Shown in pieces: positions 16,153 through 25,831 of a stretch of DNA of 64,000 nt (within the stretch, counting starts at the first letter, position 1; every line of letters starts with the position of its first letter). A program made the translations under genes and the position numbers. The DNA is from Halolamina litorea (GTDB lineage: Archaea > Halobacteriota > Halobacteria > Halobacteriales > Haloferacaceae), in NCBI RefSeq assembly GCF_026616205.1, contig NZ_JANHGR010000001.1, forward strand, positions 1,922,001 through 1,986,000, read 5' to 3'. Below the pieces are notes generated by a model, which did not search any database, had not been told where the DNA came from, and saw only the letters and a list, made by a program, of their open reading frames with translations.

Positions 16153-19100
16153 ATGAGCGACCCGGTAGATCCCGGGAGCGAGCCAGCCGAGCCATCCGAC
16201 GACAACCGATCGAACTCGCCACTCCTCGAGGCGGTCGGTGACGGGATATATCGTGCCGACGACGACGGGCGACTCGTCGAGAGCAACGACGCCTTCGCGT
16301 CGCTCGTCGGGACTACCAGCGAGCGACTGCGTGGTACCGATCTCTCCACGCTGTTCGGTGAGACCGACCGTGAGCGGATCGAGGCCGCGAGTGTCGGGAT
16401 CGGTGGAACCCTGGTAAGTGCCGGGTTAGAGACCGAGGACGGGACCGTCCCCTGTGAGGTACACCCGACGCCGACGGCTGACGGCCACGTCGGCGTCGTA
16501 CGCGAGGTGTCGGGAGCCGACCGGGCATCGATGGACGCCGACCTGACGCCGCCCGACTCCATCACCGACGTGATCGACGAGGCCGACATCGGCGTGTTCG
16601 TCCTCGACGAGAACCACCGAGTGGTCTGGGCCGACAGCACCGTGAACCGCTACTTCGGCCTCGACCCCGAGCGCCTGATCGGCCGGGACAAACGCGAGGT
16701 CGTCGAGAAGCAGATGGCCGAGCGCGTCGACGACGGTGAGGAGTTCGTCGAGACGATGCTCGCGGCCTACGACGACGACGACGGCCTCGAGGAGTTCGAG
16801 TGGCACGTCACCGCGGGCGACGGCCGCGAGGAGCGCTGGGTCGAACAGCACAGCAAGCCGATCACCTCGGGTCAGTACGCCGGCGGCCGCGTCGAACTGT
16901 ACTACGACATCACCGATCGCAAGCGCTCTGAGGGAAGCCTCCGGGACGCCGAGGAGCAGTTCCGCTCGCTCGTCGACGCCGTCGGGGAGTACGCCATCTT
17001 CCGACTCGACCCGGACGGACGGATCGTCAGTTGGAACGAGGGCGCCCGCGAGATCAAGGGCTACGAGTCCGCCGAGGTCCTCGGGGAGTCCATCGAGCGG
17101 TTCTACACCGAGGCGGACCGCGAGGCCGGGGTTCCCGAACAGAACCTCGAACGGGCGACGCGACAGGGGTCCATCGAGGAGGAGGGCTGGCGCGTGCGAA
17201 AGGACGGCAGCCGGTTCTGGGCGAACGTCACGATCACCGCCGTTCGCGACGACGACGGCACCCATCGTGGCTACCTCAAGGTCACCCGGGACATGACCGA
17301 CCGGCACCGCCGGAAGCGGGAACTGGAGACGGAACTCGAACGCATCACGGGGCGGATCTCCGACGCGTTCTACGCGGTCGACGAGTCGTTCCGGTTCACC
17401 CACGTCAACGAGCGAGCCGAACAACTGCTCGGCTACTCGCGGGGGGAGTTGGAGGGGACGGCCATGTGGCGGGTGCTGCCCGACGCAACCGAACTCTACG
17501 AGGAGTTCCAACACGCCCTGTCGAGTCAGGAGCCGGCCTCGTTCGAGCACTACTTCGAACCCCTCGGGATCTGGGCGGAGGTGAACGTCTACCCCTCCGA
17601 GACGGGGCTGTCGGTCTACCTGCTCGACGTGACCGAGCGCAAGGAGCGCGAGCGCGAACTCCGGAAGTCCGAACAGCGCTACCGGACGATGGCCGAGCAG
17701 TTCCCCAACGGCATCGTCACCCTGTTCGACGACGAGAAGCGCTACGAACTCGCGGCCGGGCAGGCCTTCGAACGGCTGGACGTCAGCGACGAGGAGGTCG
17801 AGGGGGCTCGGCTCCACGACGTGTGGCCGCCCGACACGGTCGCCGAACTCGAACCGGCGTTCGATGCCGCCCTCCGCGGGGAGGAACGCTCGGTCGAACT
17901 GGAGTACGCCGGCCGTGAGTGGGTGGTACGGGTAGTGCCCATCGCCGACGAGCGGGGGGAGGTGTTCGCCGGCATGACGATGGCACAGGACATCACCGAG
18001 CGCAAGGAGCGCGAACGCTACCTCGAGGACGTGAAGTCCCGCCTCGAGGCCGCGACCGAGGCCGGCGCCGTGGGGACGTGGGAGTGGAACGTCCCCGACG
18101 ACGAGATGATCGTCAGCGAGTCGTTCGCGCGGACCTACGACGTCGACCCCGAGCGCGCCCGCGAGGGGGTCTCGATCGATAACTTCCTCGAGGCGATCCA
18201 CGAGGACGACCGCGAACGCGTCCAACACGAGATCGAACGGGCCGTCGAGACGGGCGGGGAGGTACACCTCGAGTACCGGGTCGAGAACGCCGACGGGGAG
18301 TACCGCTGGGTCGTCGCCCGCGGCCACGTGGAGTACGAGGACGGGGAGCCCGTCCGGTTCCCGGGTGCCCTGACCGACATCACCGAGCGCAAGCGGGCCG
18401 AACTCGAACTCAGGCGGAGCAACGAACAGTTGGAGGCGCTGTTCGAGGTGCTCCCGGTCGGCGTCGTCGTCGCCGACACCGACGCCCAGATACGCTCGGC
18501 CAACGATACCGCCGGGGAGCTGCTGGGTATCGACATCAGCGGCGTCGAGGGCCTACGACCCGACGGTGAGTACGAGGTCTACTGGGCCGACAGCGGAGAG
18601 CACGTCGCCACGACGGAGACGACCCTCTCGCGAGTCATCGACGGCGAAACGGTGACCGAGCCCGACGTGTTCGAGGTCGTGGCCGCCGACGGCACGCGCC
18701 GCACCCTCGAGATCGAGGGGCGGCCGATCTTCGAGGACGGCGAGGTGGCCCGGGGCGTCGTCACGATGAGCGACGTGACCGAACGGCGAGAGTACGAACG
18801 GAAGCTCAAGGAGTCCAACGAGCGCCTCGAACAGTTCGCCTACTCCGCCTCACACGACCTGCAGGAGCCCCTGCGGATGGTCTCCTCGTACCTCCAACTG
18901 ATCGAGAACCGCTACGACGACGTGCTCGACGACGACGGACGGGAGTTCCTCGACTACGCTGTCGACGGCGCCGAGCGGATGAAGGCGATGATCGACGGCC
19001 TGCTGGCGTACTCCCGGGTCGAAACCCGGGGGAACCCACTCGAGCCGACCGACCTCGGGTCCGTGCTCGCGGACGTGCGAACCGACCTCCAACTCCGGAT

Positions 19101-19503
19101 CGAGGAAAGCGGCGCGGCGATCACCACCGACCCGCTGCCGACGGTGGCCGGCGACGAGGGCCAACTCCGGCAAGTGCTGCAGAACCTCGTGGAGAACGCC
19201 ATCGACTACAGCGGGGAGGACCGCCCGGAGATCCACGTCGCCGCCGAGCGCTGTGGCGATCAGTGGCGCATCGACGTCATCGACGAGGGCATCGGCATCG
19301 ATCCGGACGACCAGGACCGTATCTTCGAGGTGTTCCAGCGCCTCCACGCGCGCAACGCCAACCAGGGGACCGGGATCGGCCTCTCGCTGGTCGAGCGGAT
19401 CGTCGAGCGCCACGGCGGCGAGATATGGGTGGAGTCCGAACCCGGCGAAGGGGCGACGTTCTCGTTCACGCTGCCGGCCGTCGACGACGGCGACGACGCC
19501 TGA
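16153..19503 (+). CDS. Multi-PAS sensor histidine kinase
   Basis: This is a soluble 1116-residue histidine kinase with about seven PAS/PAC units in tandem before the kinase core. Repeats are recognisable by ITDRKRSEGSL, DMTDRHRRKREL, DVTERKERERE, DITERKERERYL, DITERKRAELEL and DVTERREYERKL at their ends. The HisKA domain carries the phospho-acceptor His in SASHDLQEPLR. The HATPase domain carries NLVENAIDYS, DEGIGIDPDD and GTGIGLSLVERIVERHGG. No membrane helix is seen, so it should sense cytoplasmic or diffusible signals such as redox, light or small molecules. No response regulator gene is adjacent. An in-frame upstream extension to 15976 overlaps the previous gene and was rejected. Confidence 0.93.
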   Translation: MSDPVDPGSEPAEPSDDNRSNSPLLEAVGDGIYRADDDGRLVESNDAFASLVGTTSERLRGTDLSTLFGETDRERIEAASVGIGGTLVSAGLETEDGTVPCEVHPTPTADGHVGVVREVSGADRASMDADLTPPDSITDVIDEADIGVFVLDENHRVVWADSTVNRYFGLDPERLIGRDKREVVEKQMAERVDDGEEFVETMLAAYDDDDGLEEFEWHVTAGDGREERWVEQHSKPITSGQYAGGRVELYYDITDRKRSEGSLRDAEEQFRSLVDAVGEYAIFRLDPDGRIVSWNEGAREIKGYESAEVLGESIERFYTEADREAGVPEQNLERATRQGSIEEEGWRVRKDGSRFWANVTITAVRDDDGTHRGYLKVTRDMTDRHRRKRELETELERITGRISDAFYAVDESFRFTHVNERAEQLLGYSRGELEGTAMWRVLPDATELYEEFQHALSSQEPASFEHYFEPLGIWAEVNVYPSETGLSVYLLDVTERKERERELRKSEQRYRTMAEQFPNGIVTLFDDEKRYELAAGQAFERLDVSDEEVEGARLHDVWPPDTVAELEPAFDAALRGEERSVELEYAGREWVVRVVPIADERGEVFAGMTMAQDITERKERERYLEDVKSRLEAATEAGAVGTWEWNVPDDEMIVSESFARTYDVDPERAREGVSIDNFLEAIHEDDRERVQHEIERAVETGGEVHLEYRVENADGEYRWVVARGHVEYEDGEPVRFPGALTDITERKRAELELRRSNEQLEALFEVLPVGVVVADTDAQIRSANDTAGELLGIDISGVEGLRPDGEYEVYWADSGEHVATTETTLSRVIDGETVTEPDVFEVVAADGTRRTLEIEGRPIFEDGEVARGVVTMSDVTERREYERKLKESNERLEQFAYSASHDLQEPLRMVSSYLQLIENRYDDVLDDDGREFLDYAVDGAERMKAMIDGLLAYSRVETRGNPLEPTDLGSVLADVRTDLQLRIEESGAAITTDPLPTVAGDEGQLRQVLQNLVENAIDYSGEDRPEIHVAAERCGDQWRIDVIDEGIGIDPDDQDRIFEVFQRLHARNANQGTGIGLSLVERIVERHGGEIWVESEPGEGATFSFTLPAVDDGDDA

Positions 19504-19522
19504 GCCGTCCCCGAACTGTCCC

Positions 19523-19528
19523 TTTTTA
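19523..19528 (+). promoter_or_regulatory. TATA-like box of HFX_2341-like gene
   Basis: TTTTTA lies 25-30 bases before the ATG at 19553; it may also act as the transcription end of the kinase gene. Confidence 0.5.
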
Positions 19529-19552
19529 CCGAGCCCCGCCCCAGCCACGGGT

Positions 19553-20491
19553 ATGGGCACCCACATCGTCCCGGTCGGGTTCGACTACGACCGGCTGATC
19601 GCGCCGCTGATCCGCGACCAGTTCGACGTCGACCGCGTGGTGCTGCTCGAGGGGGCCGTCGGGAGCGAGGCCAACGTCGAGTACTCCCGGAACATCGCGG
19701 GGAAACTGGAGGCCGACTTCCGTAGCCTGCTGGGCGCCGACACCGAGCGGGTCGCGTTGACCGACGTGTACGACTACGACGCCGCCTTCGAACGCGCCTA
19801 CGACCTCATCAACGAACACCTCGACGCCGACGACGAGGTCTGGGTGAACATCTCCTCGATGCCCCGGCCGGTGAGTTTCGCCTTCGCCACCGCCGCCCAC
19901 TCGATCACGCTCGAACGGCCCGAGGACCGCCACCGGATCCACACCTACTACACCGCCCCCGAGAAGTACCTCGAGACCGAGTTGGCAGAGGAACTCCGCG
20001 CGGCCCGGGACCTGCTCTCCTCGGTGGGCGGCGGCGAGCGCGACGGTACGGCGCCGCGGGGGGACACCGACGACACCGCCGCGGCCGTCGCCGACCGCCT
20101 CGACAGCATCGACGACCTGCTCTCGGAGTTCGACGAGCGAGGCACCACCATCGGCGCCAAGAAGATCGGCGACAACCACATCGTCGAACTGCCGGTAGCG
20201 GCCTTTTCGAACGTCAAACCGTTCGAGGAGGTGATCCTCTACACGCTCGGGGAGTACGGCGAGTTCGAGAGCGTGAGCGAACTCGCAAAGACCCTCGCGG
20301 CGGACATGGGCGAGGAGTACACCGACAGCTTCCGCTCGAAGGTGATCTACACCGTCGACCGACTCGGGCCCGGCGGGAAAGCCTACGTCGAACAGGAGGC
20401 CCACGGCAACTCACACCGGACCTCCCTCTCGCGGATCGGCGAACTCTGGGTGCGTGCCCACGCCGACGACGAGCCGGCGGCCCTCGATTAG
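19553..20491 (+). CDS. HFX_2341/DUF6293-type regulator (CARF-like fold plus winged helix)
   Basis: This 312-residue protein starts MGTHIVPVGFDYDRLIAPL, and its N-terminal half resembles a Rossmann-like sensor. The segment DDEVWVNISSMPRPVSFAFATAA sits where CARF proteins have their ligand-binding N-x-T/S-G/P-x-x-x motif. The C-terminal half, from about residue 205, looks like a winged-helix DNA-binding domain (EEVILYTLGEYGEFESVSELAKTL). The family is assigned from memory of haloarchaeal proteins annotated this way. It has its own leaderless promoter. No CRISPR genes are nearby, so a CRISPR role is not supported. Its stop codon overlaps the stop of the opposite-strand subtilase. Confidence 0.75.
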   Translation: MGTHIVPVGFDYDRLIAPLIRDQFDVDRVVLLEGAVGSEANVEYSRNIAGKLEADFRSLLGADTERVALTDVYDYDAAFERAYDLINEHLDADDEVWVNISSMPRPVSFAFATAAHSITLERPEDRHRIHTYYTAPEKYLETELAEELRAARDLLSSVGGGERDGTAPRGDTDDTAAAVADRLDSIDDLLSEFDERGTTIGAKKIGDNHIVELPVAAFSNVKPFEEVILYTLGEYGEFESVSELAKTLAADMGEEYTDSFRSKVIYTVDRLGPGGKAYVEQEAHGNSHRTSLSRIGELWVRAHADDEPAALD

Positions 20492-21840
20492 TCCCCGGTT
20501 CGGGTGGCGTTGGCCCGGTCCCGGACGTGGTCCATCGGCGCCGCCGGGTCCACCGCCCGGACCGCACTCGGCGCGTCGAGGTAGAGCCGCCCGTTCGAGC
20601 GGGCGGCAGTCCCGCGCAGGGCCCGCTGGGCTGCCGCGGGCGTGAGGCTCTCGTTCTGTGCGACCATCAGCGTGAGCGTGCCCGCGACGAGCGGCGCGGC
20701 CGCGGAACTCCCGTAGAACTCCCCCGCGGCGGCCGTGGCCGCCCCGTCGGGCGCGGAGATGTCGAGTGCCGGGCCCGAAGAGCTGTAGGGTCGCGGCTCG
20801 CCGGTCACCGCGTCGACGGCGCCGACGGCGACCACGCCCTCGGCGGTCGAGGGCGCGGCCATCCCGCCGGTTTCGGTAGAGATCGAGAGGTCGTGGCGAG
20901 AGGAGAACAGTTCGACCGGCGTGCCGCCGGCTTCGGGGCCGCCCTCGACCGCGACGTAGTACTGTGCCGAGGGGAGCGACGCGTCGATGGCCTCCGTGTG
21001 GCGGCCGCCGCCGCTCACGTTCGCGGCGGATTTCGCGACCAGCGTGTCCTCGCCGGCGTCGGCGCGGTAGAGGTAGAGGTCGTAGTCGGCGTCACCCCAC
21101 CAGTAGAGCCGGAGCGAGACCTGCCCGCTGACGGGTCCCTCGCCGAGCGCGTTGTATCGAGTGTCGTTCTCGAAGGCGAGCCAACCCGACTCGCCGACCC
21201 CGCGCCAGTGGCGGTCGGCGTAGTTACCCGCGGAGGTGACGAACGCCGTGCCGTTTTCGGTCGCGGCGGCCGCGGTCTCGTCGAACCGCTCCCAGCCCTC
21301 GGCGCTCGCGGGGAAGTAGCTCCCGGCGTCGACGACCACGTCGGCGCCGCGTTCCCGGAGCCACGAGACCGCGGCCGCGTACTCGTCAGGGCCGCCGTCG
21401 CGCCCGATGCCCGCCAGCAGGAGTTCGGCGTCCGGCGCGGAGCGGTGGACGATCTCAGCGACCGCCGTGTCGTGGCTCGTGTCGGCCAACAGCCCCGGAT
21501 CGTCGGCCGCGAACCGCCGGCTGTCGACCACGGCGTCGGTGAGTTGGCCACCCCCCGTGGCGAACCCGGTTCCCACGACCCCCACACGGACGCCCTCACC
21601 GGTGATGCCCGACTCGTGGACCGGTTCGAAGCCGGCGAGCGGGCCGGGATCCGTGGCCGTCGGGTCGGCGCCGGGGCGAGTGGGACCGGGAGCGCCGGCG
21701 TCGCCGAACGCGCCGACGGGGCGTTCGCGGGCCACGTCGGCGGTCTCGAAGCTGTCGCTTGAGTCGACCGGCACCGCAAAGGAGAGGCTACTGAGGACGA
21801 GGACGGCGACCAACAGCACTGCCGCCGAGTTGGCTCTCAC
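20488..21840 (-). CDS. S8 (subtilisin-like) family protein, exported, catalytic Asp missing
   Basis: This 450-residue protein has a Sec-type signal (SAAVLLVAVLVLSSLSFA) and a subtilase fold. His123 (SHDTAVAEI), the oxyanion Asn206 (TSAGN) and the nucleophile Ser379 (YGSSAAAPLVAG) are recognisable. The strand that normally ends in the catalytic Asp reads VRVGVVGTGF, with Gly90 where Asp is expected. The insert at about 215-325 looks like a pre-peptidase C-type beta domain (DADYDLYLYRADAG). It is the last gene of a minus-strand set with MoxR, DUF58, transglutaminase and a membrane HTH protein. It may be a pseudo-protease or use another acid residue. Confidence 0.82.
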   Translation of the reverse strand: MRANSAAVLLVAVLVLSSLSFAVPVDSSDSFETADVARERPVGAFGDAGAPGPTRPGADPTATDPGPLAGFEPVHESGITGEGVRVGVVGTGFATGGGQLTDAVVDSRRFAADDPGLLADTSHDTAVAEIVHRSAPDAELLLAGIGRDGGPDEYAAAVSWLRERGADVVVDAGSYFPASAEGWERFDETAAAATENGTAFVTSAGNYADRHWRGVGESGWLAFENDTRYNALGEGPVSGQVSLRLYWWGDADYDLYLYRADAGEDTLVAKSAANVSGGGRHTEAIDASLPSAQYYVAVEGGPEAGGTPVELFSSRHDLSISTETGGMAAPSTAEGVVAVGAVDAVTGEPRPYSSSGPALDISAPDGAATAAAGEFYGSSAAAPLVAGTLTLMVAQNESLTPAAAQRALRGTAARSNGRLYLDAPSAVRAVDPAAPMDHVRDRANATRTGD

Positions 21841-21866
21841 TGCCGATCACCGGAGTTGGGGAACCA

Positions 21867-22472
21867 TCAGTTCGTGTATCGGTAGGTCGCGGCGACCGCC
21901 ACGAGCGCGACCAGTCCGCCGGCGAGAAACAGGAACGCCGGGGGGACCGCGCCGAAGAGCGCGCTCGTGCCGATGGAGTCGGCGACGCGGGGGCCACTCG
22001 GGCCGGAGACCGACGGGGTCCACCCGGCGACGGTAGCGTGGACCAGCAGTGCGCCGACGGCGACGGCGGCGCCGGCGCCGATGTAGCGCCGCAGCGAGTC
22101 GAGCAGCCCCGAGCGTTCGGCCTCGTTGCCCACACAGACCACCAGCGAGTCGTCCACGGGGGCGTACACCTTCATCTCGCGGCCCTTCACCGAGTAGCGC
22201 GTCTCGGCGACTTCGACCAGGTCGGCGTCCTGGAGGTTGCCGAGGTGGTGCCGGGCGTTCTGGAGCGACGTGTCCACGGTGTCGGCGAGTTCGGAGGCGG
22301 TCCGTGGCTCCTCGTGGAGCGCCGTCAACAACGAGCGTGCAGTGTCCGAGGAGAGCGACCCGATCAACGGCTCGACCTCCTCGTCGTCGAGCCAGAGCAG
22401 ACGGGGGCCGCCCTCGTCGCTCGCCTCGTTGGCGGCGACGCCGTCTGACTCGGACGGCAGCAGACCGGACAT
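21867..22472 (-). CDS. Membrane-anchored winged-helix regulator
   Basis: This 201-residue protein has an ArsR-like winged helix (about residues 28-105: SDTARSLLTALHEEPRTASELADTV, then ARHHLGNLQDADLVEV) followed by two predicted membrane helices (about 120-140 and 172-195). The start is uncertain: ATG at 22472 gives MSGLLPSESD and looks best, while ATG at 22499 adds nine hydrophobic residues. Membrane-tethered HTH proteins of this type are common in haloarchaea. It lies 66 bases after the transglutaminase gene and 26 bases before the subtilase gene, so it may control or share their transcript. Confidence 0.78.
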   Translation of the reverse strand: MSGLLPSESDGVAANEASDEGGPRLLWLDDEEVEPLIGSLSSDTARSLLTALHEEPRTASELADTVDTSLQNARHHLGNLQDADLVEVAETRYSVKGREMKVYAPVDDSLVVCVGNEAERSGLLDSLRRYIGAGAAVAVGALLVHATVAGWTPSVSGPSGPRVADSIGTSALFGAVPPAFLFLAGGLVALVAVAATYRYTN

Positions 22473-22538
22473 GGGCACGACTATCACACCCAGTAACAAA
22501 ACGCTTCGGACCCGCCACAGCGGCGGGCACGGACGGCC

Positions 22539-24761
22539 TCAGCGGAACCGTCCGAGCAGGGGCGTCGTCTCCGCGACGATAGCGTCGGCCGTCTCGACGG
22601 CCTCGTCGGCGGCCGTCTCGTCGGCCACACCGCCGTAGTGGGCCCGCTCGTACAGGGCTGCGACCCGGCGGATCCGCGCGTCGGCGACGCCGAGACTGTC
22701 GAGGTACGACCCGACGGTCTCACCCGGGTGGCGGGGGCGCCGCCGGTCCCCGAGCAGCGTCTCCACGCGGTCGTACGCGCGCTCCACGTCCGCGACCGGG
22801 TCGGCGCGGGGCTGGTAGCGCAGCCAGACGAAGCGGTAGAGCCGGCCGTCGAGGCCGAGGCGACGGCTCGCGGCGACCCCGGCCAGCAACACGACGGCGC
22901 CGTAGCCGACTTCCTCGGGGGTGGGCAGCGATCGGTCGCTACCGCCGCCGGTCCCGCCGGGGGTGAACGACCCCAAGCCTCCCGCGTCCGGCGTGCCGCG
23001 GTTGTCGGCGATCTGTGCCAGGTCCGGCGTCTCGACCTGCCCGTCGGTGCCGTTGGTCGTCTCGTCGGGTTCGGGCGTGGGCGTCGGCGTCGGCGTCCAC
23101 TCGCCGCCACCGGTTCGGTCCGTGTCGACACCCGACTCGCCGGCTTCGCGGGCCTGTGAGACGCGGGACTCACCCGCCGCCTCGCGCGGCCCCGACGGCG
23201 TCGGGTCGAAGGTGACCCAGCCGACTTCGGGGAAGTAGACCTCGACCCACGCGTGGGCGTTCAGCCCGCGGACGACCCACTCGTCCTCGCTGACGCGCTG
23301 GCCGGCGGTGTAGCCGGTGGCCATCCGCGCGGGGATACCCTGCGTGCGCAGCATCACGGCCATCGTCGTCGCGTAGTACGTACAGTAGCCGGCGTCCATC
23401 TCGAACAGGAACGCGTCGGCGACGCTCCCGCGCGGGCGCTCGACGTTCAGCGAGTAGTCCTTCGTCGACTCGAGGTACTCCTCGACGGCTACCGCGGTGG
23501 CGTAGGGGGTCGTCGCGTTCGCGCGCTCGACGATGGCCGCGGTGCGCTCGCCCACCCGATCGGGCGTGCTGTCGGGCAGTCCGAGGTAGCGGTCGGTGAC
23601 GGCGTCGGGGTAGTCGGTGCCGGCACGCTGGAGCGTCCCGGTCGAGTAGACCGGCCGCTCGCTGATGACCGAGTAGGACTCCCCGGGCGCGATCGAGGCC
23701 GCCGCCCGGAGTCCGTCCTCCTCGGTTACCTGCGTCGCCCGCTGGACGTTGCCGCTGACACGGACGGGCTTCCAGAGTGCGGGCATCGAGTCGAGCGTGG
23801 TCTCGGCGGTGACCGTCTGCTCGACGGTGACGCTCCCGCCGGGTGGCGGGTCGAGGCGGCCGTCGTACGCGGTGACCTCGCCAGTACGCACCCACGAGCC
23901 ACCCGTGTATCGGTCGTAGGCACCCACCCGCCAGTAGCCCGGCTGTTCGGACTGGACGGTGAAGCGCACGCTCGGCGAGAGTCGGATGGCGCCGACGATC
24001 CCCACGCTGTCGGCGTTGGCGACGACGTTGCCCTCGAGCGTGGGCTGGGCGGTCCCGCCCAGTATCGGCCGGCTGTCGCCGCCGGGGACGACCGAGACGG
24101 TCGTCGAGAGCACCACCATCAGCGTGAGGACGAGCACGACCGTGTCCCAGTGAGCCCCGAGCGCTCGCCGCGGGACGAGTTCGCCGAGGCCGACGGCGAG
24201 TCCGGCACCGACGACGCCCGCGAGCGTGGCGAGGACGCCGGCGTCCCCGGTCAGGACGAACAGGCCGAGCGCGCTCCCCCCGACCGCGGCACTCAGCGGG
24301 AACTCCCCGCGGAGGGCAAGCAGCCACGATCCGAACAATGGTGCCGGAAGCACCGCGAGCGCCCAGATTTCCGCCTGCACCAGCCGGAACACCGAGAGGC
24401 CGCTGAGCAGCGCCGCGAAGTCACGCAGCGCCGACCCGGCGTCGATGAGCGCCCGCTGACTCGCCGGGATCGAGAAGTAGTAGCCGGCCAGCCCGGCGGC
24501 CAGCACGAGGCCGGTTCCCAGCAACGCCGTCCGGGCGTCGACTCGCGAGGCGAGAGCCGTCGCCCCGATGAGGACGAGCACGGCTTCCGTCAGGAGGAGG
24601 CCGGTGCCGCCGACCACGTCGGTGATGCCGACCAACTCCCGGAGGTACGCCGCCGTCAGCAGCGCGATGCCGAGCATCGCCGGGTGGGTGAGCGCGTCGA
24701 ACAGGTCCCAGTCGGGGTCGGGCGCCACCAGCGACTGGATGCGGCCGGTCGCGGTACTCAT
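22539..24761 (-). CDS. Transglutaminase-like membrane protein (TgpA type)
   Basis: This 740-residue protein has an N-terminal block of about six to seven membrane helices (residues 25-220), an extracytoplasmic region, and a transglutaminase-core domain with the Cys-His-Asp triad in DAGYCTYYATTMAV, GLNAHAWVEVYFP and GWVTFDPTP. After a Thr/Pro-rich linker comes another helix (near VGYGAVVLLAGVAAS) and a DUF4129-like tail. The ATG overlaps the stop of the DUF58 gene by four bases. The MoxR-DUF58-TgpA set is widespread, but its substrate is unknown. Confidence 0.9.
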   Translation of the reverse strand: MSTATGRIQSLVAPDPDWDLFDALTHPAMLGIALLTAAYLRELVGITDVVGGTGLLLTEAVLVLIGATALASRVDARTALLGTGLVLAAGLAGYYFSIPASQRALIDAGSALRDFAALLSGLSVFRLVQAEIWALAVLPAPLFGSWLLALRGEFPLSAAVGGSALGLFVLTGDAGVLATLAGVVGAGLAVGLGELVPRRALGAHWDTVVLVLTLMVVLSTTVSVVPGGDSRPILGGTAQPTLEGNVVANADSVGIVGAIRLSPSVRFTVQSEQPGYWRVGAYDRYTGGSWVRTGEVTAYDGRLDPPPGGSVTVEQTVTAETTLDSMPALWKPVRVSGNVQRATQVTEEDGLRAAASIAPGESYSVISERPVYSTGTLQRAGTDYPDAVTDRYLGLPDSTPDRVGERTAAIVERANATTPYATAVAVEEYLESTKDYSLNVERPRGSVADAFLFEMDAGYCTYYATTMAVMLRTQGIPARMATGYTAGQRVSEDEWVVRGLNAHAWVEVYFPEVGWVTFDPTPSGPREAAGESRVSQAREAGESGVDTDRTGGGEWTPTPTPTPEPDETTNGTDGQVETPDLAQIADNRGTPDAGGLGSFTPGGTGGGSDRSLPTPEEVGYGAVVLLAGVAASRRLGLDGRLYRFVWLRYQPRADPVADVERAYDRVETLLGDRRRPRHPGETVGSYLDSLGVADARIRRVAALYERAHYGGVADETAADEAVETADAIVAETTPLLGRFR

Positions 24762-25831
24762 GCGGCCACCCCCGTCGGCACCTCGGCGGCGTCGTCACCG
24801 ACTGACCCGCCGGCGACCAGTTCAGAGAACCGGTACTGGCTCCCGCGCACGTCGACGGTCGCGTCCTCGGCCGTTCCCTTGATGACCACGTCCGCCTCGC
24901 CGTCCGGCACGGGGCCGGCGGCGACCGTCGCGAGCGTCCGGAGCATCGCCCGTTCGCCGCCGTACTCCGGGCCGACTCGGAGTTCGCCACGGGGCAAACT
25001 GAGTTCGACTGGCACCCCGTCGGCGACCAGCGAGGAGACGACGCTCGCGACGGCTTCCGCCATCATATCCGCCCCCTCGGAGTTCGCGCCGGCAGCGACG
25101 GAGACCGCCTCCACGTCGGTTTCGGCGGCGAACTCGGTGACGATCAGTTCGTCACGCTTGGCGGTGGTCTTCCAGTTGATGTCCCGGAGCGGGTCGCCGG
25201 CGACGTACTCCCGGAGCTCGGCGAACTCCCCCCGACGGTCGCTGCGGCCGAAGTCGGCCAAGCGACCGAGGGACCGCCGGCCGACCGGGCTGAGCCGTCG
25301 GACCCGCGGGTACGCGAGCACGGCGTCGGTGCCGCGGAGTTCGGTCTCGCGGGCGAACAGCCCGAACGCGTCGGTCGCGGTCACCGTCGCCGGGCCGAGG
25401 GTGTGGCGCCCCCGGGTCTCGTAGCACACGTCGTAGTGGACCGGCCCCGAGCCGACCGCCGTCTCGACGCTGATTTCGGTGTCGCCGTCGGCCCGCTGGG
25501 CCACGGTGCCGCCGTCCTCGGCGGGGATCGGACGGACGCCACCGGCGACCAGTTCCGTCACGTCGCCCGGGAACGGCCGGTCGATCAGTTCGCCGTCCCG
25601 CCGGGCGAAGGTGAGTTCGACACGGCGGGTCTCGCCGACGTGAGCGTCCTCCGAGGGAGTGCGTTCGGCGACCACCTCGGGCGTCGTCGCCACTTGGACG
25701 TAGCCCGCCGCCAGCACGACCACTGCCGGGGCGACAACGGCGTTGAGCGAGCGCTCGCCGAACGTCAGTGCGAGCAGGACCGCGGCGCCGGCGACGCCGA
25801 CGACGGCGCGGCCGCGGCGGGTCAACATCAC
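24758..25831 (-). CDS. DUF58 domain protein
   Basis: This 357-residue protein has two N-terminal membrane helices (about 8-48), a beta-rich region (about 55-165) and the DUF58 core containing GEFAELREYVAGDPLRDINWKTTAK. The DUF58 core is related to von Willebrand factor A folds and usually pairs with a MoxR ATPase. It overlaps both neighbours by four bases (ATGA), so MoxR, DUF58 and the transglutaminase are translated as one operon. The biochemical role is unknown; assembly or activation of a membrane or secreted complex is the usual guess. Confidence 0.92.
   Translation of the reverse strand: MMLTRRGRAVVGVAGAAVLLALTFGERSLNAVVAPAVVVLAAGYVQVATTPEVVAERTPSEDAHVGETRRVELTFARRDGELIDRPFPGDVTELVAGGVRPIPAEDGGTVAQRADGDTEISVETAVGSGPVHYDVCYETRGRHTLGPATVTATDAFGLFARETELRGTDAVLAYPRVRRLSPVGRRSLGRLADFGRSDRRGEFAELREYVAGDPLRDINWKTTAKRDELIVTEFAAETDVEAVSVAAGANSEGADMMAEAVASVVSSLVADGVPVELSLPRGELRVGPEYGGERAMLRTLATVAAGPVPDGEADVVIKGTAEDATVDVRGSQYRFSELVAGGSVGDDAAEVPTGVAA

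Noticed and set aside
23253-25424. 723-codon open frame on the plus strand
   Set aside because: It is antisense to the transglutaminase and DUF58 genes, which have clear motifs.
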